Source: Hyparrhenia diplandra (Eukaryota; Streptophyta; Magnoliopsida; Poales; Poaceae). Taken from it: 64,000 bases of DNA. Position 1 is the first letter of the stretch. Every line of letters begins with the position of its first letter. The translations under genes were made by a program, and so were the position numbers. Below the pieces are notes generated by a model, which worked only from the letters and a program-made list of their open reading frames with translations, was not told the DNA's origin and searched no databases. Of the stretch, positions 23,901 through 35,900 are shown in pieces. The DNA is taken from contig JADLZK010001363.1 in the NCBI GenBank assembly GCA_015847255.1, forward strand, positions 28,363 to 92,362, written 5' to 3'.

Positions 23901-26900
23901 CTGGATCTGGATTTGGTCCCATGTCTAACTTCTTTTATGCTCAACCCTAAAAAAAAAAAAAAAAACTTCTTTTATGCTCTTAGGTGCTAAGTGTACAAGG
24001 AAAAAAAAGAGGTGCAGAATCCCTTACTGAAGAGTCTATTAGGATACTGGAGGTATGTTTACTATTGCAGTTTGTAGGTTTGAATTTGTGGAATGTGCAT
24101 GCTAGTGTTTCATGAAGATTATGGCATTGACTTAGGAAGCTGGGCTTGGTGAATCACCAACATGTATACAAAGAATGAGATATCTCTCTACGGTAACCAT
24201 CTATTCTGAAATTGTTTCTGGAAGTTACTAATTTATTGTTATTATTATTAAATTTCTGCGTTCATATGAATGTTAATAGATGTGGCATGTTTGTTAATCT
24301 TTCCTAGGAATTCAAATCCACCTGGTTCTTACTTATACCCGTAATTTATGCTTCTGTCGGATTGTAAATAAAGGTGATTGGAACCATTTGTAACAAATGA
24401 TCTCTTTAATTATACAACTTTTAGTAAATTTTCTTGAGGACTATATTTATAAATATAGTTGACACAGCATTCTTGTGAGATTAGTTGACATGGTACAGAA
24501 AAAAAATCAAATGTGCATTGAACATTAACCAAACATGTTCTCCAAAAACATTTGTTTTCTCCAAATTGAGGTGATATGATCTTTTCACTTAAAGATTGTC
24601 GATGTTTATGTTTAGTTGCCCTAGTAGGTTAGTCGGTTTGTACATGGGCCTCTAACTGGACAACAAAGAAAGCACAACAACACACACAGGGCCCCCCGCA
24701 GCCACAACTAGCCACTAGCTATGTTGAGGCTGGATCGAAACTCCGAGAACGTCGAGCAGGGAAGACCCTTCGTGAAGATGTCGGCAAACTGGGAGGTGGT
24801 CGGGACATGGAGGACCCGGACAGCGCCGATAGCAACCAGGTCACGAACAAAGTGCAAGTCAACCTCCACATGCTTTGTCCGCTGATATTGAACTGGGTTG
24901 GTGGAGAGGTAGACGACGCTGACATTGTCACAATAGACGAGCCAAGAGCTGACGAAGCCAGGACGCCTCCGCCACACCGTTAGCGACAGCTCGGTACTCC
25001 GCCTCTGCACTGGAGCGGGAGACAACCGGCTGCCGCTTGGACGACCAGGAGACAAGGTTGCCGCCGAGGAAGACGGCATAACCTGAGGTGGAGCGGCGAG
25101 TGTCCGGGCATCCAGCCCAATCAGCGTCAGTGTAGACGATGAGCTCAGTGGAGGGAGACCAGTGGAGAACCAGGCCGGAGTCAACAGTGCCACAGACATA
25201 GCGGAGAAGGCGCTTCATCGCAGCAAGATGTGGCTCCCTGGGATCATGCATATGAAGACAGATCTGCTGAACGGTAGGTATGCGCTATGTTCAGGCCTGG
25301 TGAAGGTGAGGTACTGCAACGCACAAGCCAGACTCCGTAAGGCAGTAGGATCCGCCACAGGATTGCCCTCATCAGCAGAGAGCTTCGCTTGAGTGTCAAC
25401 AGGAGTAGCACATGGCTTGCAAGCTGTCATCCCAGCCCGCTCGAGGATATCAAGAGCATACAGGCCTGAAGGGCGAGTCTCAACAGTGACACCCAAGAAG
25501 TGGTGAAGCTGGCCTAGATCCTTCATAGCAAACTCCTGCTACAAAGAAGAGATCACGCGCTGAAGCAACTGCGGACTGGAGGATGTGAGGACAATGTCGT
25601 CAACATAGAGCAGCAGGTAGGCAGTCTCAGCCCCATGGCGATAGACGAGAGAAGTGTCTGACTTGGCCTCTCTGAACCCCAAAGTGAGCAGGAACGTGGC
25701 AAACCGGGAGTACCAAGAACGAGGAGCCTACTTCAGACCATAGAGACTTGTTGAGTCGGCAGACCAGATTAGGACGACTGGAATCCACAAACCCCGCTGG
25801 CTGACTGCAGTAAACTGTCTCAGACAAGGTGCCATGGAGAGTCGCGTTCTTTACATCCAGATGATGCACAGGCCAAGAGAGAGATAGGGCGAGCGAGAGG
25901 ACTGTGCGCACTGTAGCAGACTTCACCACCGGACTGAAGGTCTCATCATAATCCACACCGGGGCGCTGGGTGAAACCCCGGAGTACCCAACGAGCCTTGT
26001 ATCGCTCTAGACTGCCGTTAGCCCGACGCTTATGTGTCCAGATCCACTTGCCGGTCACCACATTGCCACCAGACGAACGTGGCACGAGGTCCCACGTCTG
26101 GTTGGCAAGAAGGGCCTCATACTCCTCTTCCATCGCGCGCCGCCAGTGAGGGTCCGCCAGGGCGGCGCGGATAAAGGAGGGTATTGAAGAGACCCGCGGT
26201 CCGCTCTCGGTGGCGAAGAGAGTCGCGGGCCGAAGAACACCAACCGCCCGCCGAGTCACCATGGGATGGATGTGACGAGGTCCCGATGGAGGACCGGCGA
26301 GTGGTACACCGCAGGCTCGGCGCGAGAGCGACACGGTGGAGGCAGCGACGGCAACGGCGGGGACTGTTCCAGTGTAGGTGGCGGTGAGTGTAGGTGGCGG
26401 TGGAGCTGGAGCCGTCAGACGACGCTCGTAGACGTGCACAGGGTCCGCAAAGCGCCCGGAAGGCTAAACCCTAAACCCTAAGCTCCGATACCATGTTAGG
26501 GAATAGTTTCTGTGTATTCCTCCAAGCCCTAGAAGGGTGGGCAATATGGTAGCTGTACATGGGCCTCTAATGGGCCGTATCTCATATACACTAACAGATG
26601 TCACGATCTCTGATTGGGGAGCTGTGCAGAACTGGGGGAATATGGGGATTATGAGGGGTAACGGATGCTGAACTGGACATTTGAGATTGGGCACATTGCC
26701 GGCGGCTGCACCCAATCTCAAGGCCCAATGGTAGATGAAGATCTCTCCTGATAATCCATACTTCATTCCCCTAATTTATACATCTCTCTTTATACAGAGG
26801 AGATGTCTCCTGATAATCCATACTTCATTCCCCTAATCCATACTTACTTGACCACTAATCAAGATATCTAATTCTATCTCTAACCCTAACCCTAATGGAG

Positions 26901-29900
26901 GCCCAATAGGTTCACTGTTGGCCCAGCCGAGAGCCGAGAGCCCATGATAGAAACTATGTTTGTGTTTTTGTTTTTGTTTTTGGACTCGAACTGTGGTTTG
27001 ATACTTGATTGCAGGAGTTAATAAAATCAAAACGGTTTGCTGAAGCTGAAATCTGGCAAAGGAAGATATTGCATACTCTGGAGCTTTCACAGGCATGGCA
27101 ATATGTCTTCCACATTTATGTTCTGTTTGTTCAACATTTTTTCTTGTGACAACAGTATTTAGACATTAATCTGGAACATGGTGGATGGCTTAAATTGGTG
27201 CTTGAGTTCAACTATGTAATTAATAAACTCCCCTAATTTTAGTTACTTTTGCACTGCACTATCCTTCCTTCTGAACACAATATTTGAAGTTTCTTTTGTC
27301 CATTGGTTCATGTGACTGGAAGACAAGGTTGACCTAAGGTCTGCAAAGTATGTGCTTGAATGCACATCAATTAGTCTATTATATTTATTCATGTTCCTTT
27401 GGATCTTGATGTGTACTGTGTTACATCGTAAATGCCAGGCTAGTCTTGCTTTTGTTCGCACCCTTCAATCTGCGTAGCCAGGGGATAGAGATGTTGTCAT
27501 CAAGACTGAAGGGTTGATTGAACTTTCCTAGCAAATTGCTTTCCTAACACGCTGGTCGAACTACATGTGATGAATAATTAGCCTTGCTCCTGTTTTCTTT
27601 CTCTCTCTACTAGGAGCAGCCAGGACTGCTCTGAACTTGTTTTTTATAAGCTGACTAGCAGCAGTAGCTAGTAGTTGTGTGCTGACTAGCAGTAATAGCA
27701 ACAATAGATAAGGCATGCAAGTAGATAGGAGTTGTAATAGTCTTGTGCCATATCTTGACTGACTATCTTTGGTCTACCCGGTTGTGAATATAATGAAGGG
27801 TACTGAGCAGCTGCAGATCAGTTGAGCAGCACAAGAAAACCAGAGTGTGCATGCTCTCTGCTCTCTCCTTCTACCTGCAGCCACAAAGCAAGAGTGTGAG
27901 TTCATGAGCTCACTGATTGAACCAGAAGTTGATTGCAATATAATATTTCAACATAATATCACTCAAACATAAGTGTGCACTCTATTTTCAGTGCCAGAAC
28001 CACCAAAATGTCAATTCAGCGCTCTGCATTATGGCATAACAGCATTAGAATTCCAGCAGATATTTGAAGATATAATTGTATTAATTTGTTCTCAAAGTGT
28101 GTACTCTATTCAGTGCCAGAATGACCGAATTATAAGTATTCTTTTGGCTTAGTTAACATTGCATATTCTGGGGCATTTGGGACCTTTGACAGGATTAGGT
28201 GATTTACTTGACAATTAAAAGAAACTTAAGTTGAAAAACAATCTCTCATTCATAGTCCCATCGATTTTACTAAAAACCTCTAGTTACTTCTTGATAACTT
28301 TCAGTGCATACATATCACCACTGGAAACATGAAAGATTATTAAAAGCTTAAATCGGGGACTGGGAAAGAAAAAAAAAGAGAAAGGAAATGCCTTTTCATT
28401 TCATCAGCAGCTTTGGTGATGCATATTCCAAGAATTTTTTTTGGTCTTAGAGAAAGGATATTTCTTGCCCCACATTTTCATTTTCGAATATGTAGGTGGT
28501 CTTTGAGTGTGTTCTTCCCTACTGGCTCTAGTTGTCGCATCGTCTATTTCTTGAAAGCACTACTTGCCTGTGCGTTTGAGAAAATTTCTTGAAAGAACTA
28601 ATAAAAAACAAAACAGGTTGTATAATAAGGGAAGATAAAGAATGAGATGCAGACACTATTGATTTGAATTGACAAAGCTCTCTTGTTAATATCCTATCAT
28701 GAATCATCCCTGCAAAAGCTTTATGGAGTTCATCTGTTAAATGCTCGACAGGGATGGGATTCATTGAGTACTACACTTGCAGCTGAAGTCCTAAGCTCAA
28801 CTCTCCAAGTCTTGCAGAAGTTTAAGGAATCAGAAGAGCTATTGGAAAGGTGAAAACTCAACACTGACAGTTGTCTGTATGTTCATTTCGACCATTTTTA
28901 TTTTGTTGCTTAATCTTTTCAATTGATAATTTTCTAGAAGCCTTGCTGCCAAGAAAAAGGTTCTGCCTGAAGGTCATATTCTGGTTTGTTCTTTGCCTCA
29001 TACTTAACTATCGAGCATATCTTAGAGAGAATAATGTTATAAACTATATTCTCGAGTTACAAAATGAAAGTACTGTACAAGATCCCTTGAATTGTTATTG
29101 CTTCATCTATTGTTTTAAAATTCTTTAAATCACTTGATTTTTTTTTAAAACGAACCAAGCACGAGAACTGCCGATTATATTAAAAAGTAGAAGCCCAGAC
29201 TAGCGCAACGACCACACGAAAAACAACACCACAACTTCGTACCCAGTTTGGATTGGGTCATCAACAATACAGCTGCCGGTTAGATTGGGTCATCAACATG
29301 CACCACACCACGCCACTTTCGCCTTGCGCACCCGGTTGTCGCCGAGCCGCATCGTCTACAGCTTCTCCCACACCTTCGTCGTGTTGTCCCTGGCGGAGCC
29401 CAGCGCAGTCACGAGCTTTGCTGGAACCGCCTTGAGGATGGCCTCCATTGCCATTTGATTCTCCTGCTCGTCTGTCGGGCCGGTGGTCACCGCCGCGAAT
29501 AGACCCCTGGCCTTGAGATCACCTTCATCAGCACCACCCACTCTGCATAATTGGTCCGGTTGAGCATGGGGTACTGCATGCCGCCAACGTCCTAGACGGT
29601 CTTCTTCACCACGTATGTCGCCCCGCGACGTTCCGGCGAGACAGACTCCTGGCGACCGACGAAACGGGCGTGCCTGCGCCCACAGCCATGGCCACGCGCC
29701 TGGTCAGCCATTGCGGCCCTGAACCGCTCAGAACGCGCGGCTTTGATGCCACATTGTTGGTAATGGCAGCAGCCGGGTGAGTTCTCAACTCACTGCACCC
29801 ACATACACATGAGCTAGAGGTAGAAGAGGATGAGCACAGCACACACACACACGCCAATTCCTAGACTCAGTTTTCCTTATGGTGCTGCTGAACTGCTGAG

Positions 29901-32900
29901 AGCTGCAGCTGTTCTCCTGTAGAATGCAAAGTCAAACATAGGTACAAACTAGAATGAGTAGAGCTACCAACTATTGGGTACTACTACCTAATACTATCTA
30001 CAATACATCAGGGCATGGTTTTCCCTTCTACTCATTGCACTGCAGCCTTATAAAGCTGGCAGTTGCACTTGAGGAGTTTTACCAACTCCATTGACTTTGC
30101 TAAGAAGAGATTAGAGGAGGAGCTGATCAATTACTTAACAAATCCCTGGACCATAATCTGATATACACCAGTCAGCATGGGACGAATCCTGAACTATGTT
30201 TTAGAAGTCCTTGACATTTAAAGTATTTATTTTTTTTTCCATTAATTGGTGGTTCTTTTCTTGTTTTCATGGCAGCTAGCTGTTACATTGGTAAAATTGG
30301 CAACGTTATCATTGGAAATTTGTATTGATTTGAAGAATGCAAACAGTGATGTAGTTACATATTACCTTGCTAAGGCACAACAGCACAACAATGATTCGAT
30401 CAGGTTTTTCATTCGACTTCAGTTTTCTCTATTTCATTGTTTAGAATTATTGGTGTCCGATTCTCGATAACATCACTTACGAAGTTCTTGCACTTTGACA
30501 TGTTAGTTATATTGAGTTCAATTAGTGACTTACTGTTCTAAGTTTAGCACTGTAGCAAAACTCCAGTGCCTTGAGAAACATTTCCACCTGATAAGCTCTA
30601 GACAAATTCAATTGTGAGGTGATACCTCTTCCAGATAAGCTTTCCTGATTGGTTGTTTCCAATAAGATTTATCATAGTGACCCAGTTGTCGACGATGCTA
30701 CTCTAGTCCATATGCTATGAAAAAAAATGTATGCATGTCACAATTGATATGTGTTATGGGTGTGTCAGCTTCGATGGCCACAGTTTGCTAGATGGATTAG
30801 GCCCTAGATTAGATAAGGTTTTTAGGAGCCACCACCCTATATAAACAAAGGAAACGCTGGTCATTTGTAATCAAGCAATGAAGAACCATCCAAGTCTCCT
30901 CAACCGTGTAGTCTTCCATCGGCTATCTCCTCGGCAGTGTTTAATGATCTAAGGATCGCAACAATATGAGCGTAATTTTATATTATTTCTACACATGCAC
31001 GAATGTTGACAATCTAAACTTTTTCTAGTGAAATTTTACTTTAATTTTCTTAATAATCTTCTTCATTGGTATTCCATTGGTTTCAAAGCCTGGCTGTGAG
31101 GTCTATTTCAATGATGGTTAGCTACTTAGCTAAAACACTTGTAGAATGAAATAGACTGGAGGGAATCACCACACACCCCTTGTGGGTGGGGAGCCTTTCA
31201 TATATAAAGCCAATAGGCATACATGGAAGCTACATACATGGGAAGCTATTCCCTGTACAAGGAAACAATCCTATGCTATGAATAGAAACAGTCCTTAGTC
31301 TAAACATGGCAGTCACTAATCAATCTCTAATTGATCCTGATATATACATATCCTAATAACACTTGTACACTAGCGGCCTTTTCTTTTACCATGTATCATC
31401 ATTATCGAGGATTGCCTATAAAACCAAATTGTTGTTGTTAGAATTGATTCCTCAATTAGGGCTAACCCTAGAAGGGTAGCAATATAGTGCATACATGGGC
31501 CTCTTGGGCCTAGCCTCATGGGCCAACACTACTCATACTCTAACATCCCCCCCTTGATCGAACTACCGTCGCAGTGGAGTTTGCGAGACCGGACTAAAAG
31601 AAGTACAACACGGGAGCCCCCCCCCCGGGCGCAACTAGGCAATGGTGATGTTGAGGCCGGAGCGAAGGCTTCGGCGAAGGTCGAGGACGGGAAGACCCTT
31701 AGTGAAGATGTCGGCGAACTGAGAGGTGGTCGGGACGTGGAGGACCCAAACCTCGCCGATGGCGACCCGATCACGTACAAAGTGTAGGTCGATCTCCACA
31801 TGCTTGGTCCTCTGGTGCTGCACAGGGTTGGTGGAGAGGTAGACGACGCGACGCGTTGTCGCGATAGACCGGCGTGGTCCTGGAGAGAGGGCCGTGGAGC
31901 TCGGCGAGGAGGCTGCCGGAGCGAGGGAAGCCTCGACCACGCCGTTAGCAACAGCGCGGTACTCCGCCTCGGCCTTTGGAGCGGAGACGGCCGGCGGTGG
32001 CTTGGGCGACCCGGGACACCAAGTTGCCGCCTAGGAAGACGGCGTGGCCGGAGGTGGAGCGCCGAGTGTCCGGACACCCGGCCCGGTCGGCGTCGGTGTA
32101 GGCGACCATTTCGGTGGGGGGAGGCCGGTGAAGCAAAGAACCCGTAGTCAGCGGTGCCGCGGAGGTAGCGGAGGAGGCGCTTAAGAGCGATCCGGTGGGG
32201 CTCTTGGGGATCATGCATATGGAGGCAAATCTGGCGCACGGGCGTAGGTGATGTCCGGTCCCGGTGAAGGTGAGGTGCCGAAGTGCACCGGCGAGACTCC
32301 GGTACTCGTGGTAGGGTGCGCCCAGCGGATCGCCCCCTCCGCCTCGGCGGCCTTGCCGTGTGTGTCAAGCGGAGTGGGGCAAGACTTGCGACCCGTCATC
32401 CCTGCTCGCTCCGAGGATATCAAGAGTGTCTTGCCATTGGTGAAGAAGAACCCCAGTGGGACGAGGCTCGGCGGTGACCCCGAGAAAGTGGTGGAGCATG
32501 CCTAGATCCTTCACAGGAAACTCTTGCTGAAGAGCGTTGATGATGCGGCGCAGTAGTGAAGGACTTGAAGCTGTGAGGACAATGTCATCAACATAGGCGC
32601 GGCGGTATGCGATCTCGGCTCCATGGTGGTAGATAAACAGGGACGTATCTGACTTGGCCTCCACAAAACCCAGTGTCACCAAGAAAGCTGCAATCCGAGA
32701 GTGCCATGCCCGAGGGGCCTGCTTGAGGCCATAGAGGGACTTGTTGAGCCGGCAGACCATGTCAGGACGAGAAGAGTCAACAAACCCCGCCGGTTGACTT
32801 GAGTAGGGCGTCTCGGTAAGGCTCCGTGCGGGGAAGGCGTTCTTGACATCCGGTGATGTACCGGCCGGGGGCGAGCAAGAGCCAGTGAGAGCACCGTGCG

Positions 32901-35900
32901 GACGGTGGCCGGCTTCACCACCGGTGCGAAGGTCTCATCATAGTCAACTCCCGGGCGCTGAGTGAACCCACGAAGTACCCAGCGAGCCTTGTACCGCTCT
33001 AGGGTACCATCAGCCCGCCGCTTGTGTGTCGAGATCCACTTGCCGGTGGCGGCGTTGGAGCTGGGGCGGGCGGGGCACGGATCCCAAGTCACGGTTGTCG
33101 AGGAGGGCCGCATACTCCTCTTCCATTGTGCGGCGCCGGTGAGGGGTCCGACGAGGCGGCGCTTGAACGGAAGGGTGCTGAGGGAGACCCGCGAGTCGGC
33201 GGGCATCGCCGCAAGAGCCGGGACCTGCGAGTACCGCCCGCGTGATGCAGCGTCACCATCGGGTGGGTGAAGCGTGACGCTGGTCGCGGTGAGAAGCGGT
33301 GGGTGGTACGGCGTCACGGCAAAGACGGCGGCCGGGGCCCGCGGTGGAGGAGTGGGCGTGGCCGTGGTGAGAGGGGGACCGCCGGTGAAGCAGGGGGCCA
33401 CCTCGGTGGCGGAGGTGGCGGGACCGCCGCCGTCGGTAGTGTAGACGTGGGCGGCGGTCCGGGGTGCAACGGGCTTCTTTGGGCGCCGCCATCCAGGAAC
33501 GCATAATCGGCCGGCGTCCCTGGGCCCGCGAGGGGGCGGAGCGGAGGGGCGAGGCCACCGGACCCGCACAAGGTGCCGTCGGGTGCAAAGATCGGGGCGG
33601 CGGCCGGGACACGGTGTAGCGGGACTGCGAGAAACGATAAAGGTGGTTGGGCCCAGAGTCACGGACACATCTCGAAGAGGTCGAGGTCGGAGGGAAGCCG
33701 GTGGGGTGGTGGTGGTGGTGGTGGAGAAGGGAAGCCGACTCATCAAACACCACATGGCGAGAAATGAGGACCCGACGCGAGGTGAGATCATAGCACCGGT
33801 AACCCTTGTGGTCTGGAGAGTACCCGAGGAAGACACACAGGGTCGAGCGGGGAGACAACTTGTGGGGAGCAGTGGCAGCGGTGTTGGGGTAGCACGCACA
33901 CCCAAAGACACGGAGGTGCTCGTAGCGAGGAGGTGTGCCGAAGAGGGCATGGTGTGGCGTGGGAGCTGGGCAGGCAGCGGAAGGAAGGCGGTTAAGAAGG
34001 TAGGTGGAGGTGTGCAGGCTCTCAGCCCAGAAGCGAGCAGGGAGGGAAGCCTGGAGCAGAAGGGTGCGCATGATGTCGTTGGTGGTGCGAATCATGCGCT
34101 CAGCCTTGCCGTTCTGGGAGGAGGTATACGGACAAGACATGCGAATCGACACCGTGGGGGAGAGGAAGAAGGCACGGGAGGTGGAGTTTATCAAACCCCG
34201 GCCATTGTCACACTGGACGGCCTTGATGGTGAGGCCGAACTGAGTAGACACCCAGGCGAAAAAGTGGAGAAGAGTGGGGAAAGCATCAGACTTGGCGCGC
34301 AGGGGAAAAGTCCAAGAATAATGAGAAAAATCATCGACCACCACTAGATAGTATTTGTAGCCAGAAATGCTGAGGATAGGAGAAGTCCATAGGTTGCAGT
34401 GAACAAGATCGAACACCCGAGAGGCATGTGAAGAGGACTGAAAAGGAAGACGAACATGACGGCCCAGCTGGCACGCATGACACAAGTGCTCATCGTGAGC
34501 CCGAGGGCACCGAATGTCGGAACTCTGACTGAGCTGCATCAAAGCATCACGAGCAGGATGGCCGAGACGACGGTGCCAAGTAGTGGAGGAAGGTGTGGTG
34601 GCGAAAGCAGCTGACAAAAAGGAAGGCGAGGAGGGAGGAAAACGAAGGGTGTAAAGGGGCCCCGAGCTGTCGCATCGGAGAAGAGGACGCCGGGTAGCCA
34701 AATCCTTGACGGTAAGACCAGAAGAGTCAAACTCGACGGAACAGGAGTTGTCAGCTGTAAAACGACGAATAGAAAGAAGGTTGTGAACCATAGAGGGGGC
34801 AACAAGAACGTCGGGAAGACGAAAGGAGCCATGAGCGCCGGCGGCACCCACGGACGTGACAGGAAGACACGAGCCGTTGGCAACCATGATAGACGAAGGA
34901 TGAGAAGGAGGGTGAATGGAGGAGAGTATACTCGGGTCGGGAGTGGTGTGGTAAGTGCCCCCCGAGTCGACGATCCAAGCTGGACCGACCGGGAGGTGTC
35001 GAGGCCGCCAAGGCCGCCGGGTCCCAACCGACATGCCCGAGCGAAGCGGGAGGTGTAGCCCACGGAGACGTGGTGTGCGATCCCGGTGGAGCACCGGTGA
35101 GCGTGGTCTGGCTGATGGGCGAGGCTCATCGCCGAGAGCCCCCGGAAGGGCCACACGGTCCTCGACCACGGGTGGTAGAAGGGGGCCCAGCCGCCGGGTC
35201 CCAACCGACATGCGGGCGGCGCCGGTAGGTGTAGCCCACGGAGACGGCGGTGAGTCCGATGGTGCAGCCGGGCGAGTCCGACCGCCACCGCCGCCACCAC
35301 GTTGGCGACGGCGGCGAGTCCGACCGCCCACCGCCGCCACCACGCGTTGGCGACGACGGCGCCACGCCCCCACCCCCTTTCGCCCGGAGGGAGGAGGAAC
35401 AGAAGAGGCAGCCGGGCGAGCGGTAGTAGTAGCAAGGGCGCAGACCCCGGGAGGTCACAACGGCGCCGCAAGGGGATCGGCGGGTCGTGGGCGAGGGAGG
35501 CGGCGGCTGCGGCTATCGGCTTGCGGGCAGCGGCGAAGATACCGCTCGCACGCCCAAGGAAAAGCGGCCGCAGGAGGCGGGGTGGGAAGAAGCGAGGCAC
35601 CGCGCCTTTGCCAAGGACACGTGGTATGGTTGTAGTGGCCGCACCGCCATCGCGCTCCCAGCGAGTGGCGCGACGAAGATGGGCTGGCCGGCCCGCGATG
35701 GCGGCCCGGCGGCGGCAAGGGCGGGGGCGATCGTCGTAACCCGGCTGGCGGCCGGTGGCGCATCACGGGGGTGCATGCCAAGGCGCGCGGCGGCACCATG
35801 TGCGCCATCAGCGATGCGGCGCCTCATTGCGGCCGCGGCGGAAGCAGCGGCATCGGCGTGAGCGGTCTCGTGCGCCGCCAGCGGCAGCGGCTCCTCGGCA

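Noticed and set aside
26464..26480. Telomere-like CTAAACCCTAAACCCTAAG
   Set aside because: Only two to three units and directly beside the copia primer-binding site; not an interstitial telomere array.
27580..27975. Possible further solo LTR in intron 11
   Set aside because: CTGACTAGCAGTA repeats and a TATA-like stretch are present, but no TG...CA ends with matching flanks could be fixed.
33583..34347. 254-codon plus-strand frame
   Set aside because: It is the antisense of the copia protease-integrase region, which has clear family motifs on the minus strand.
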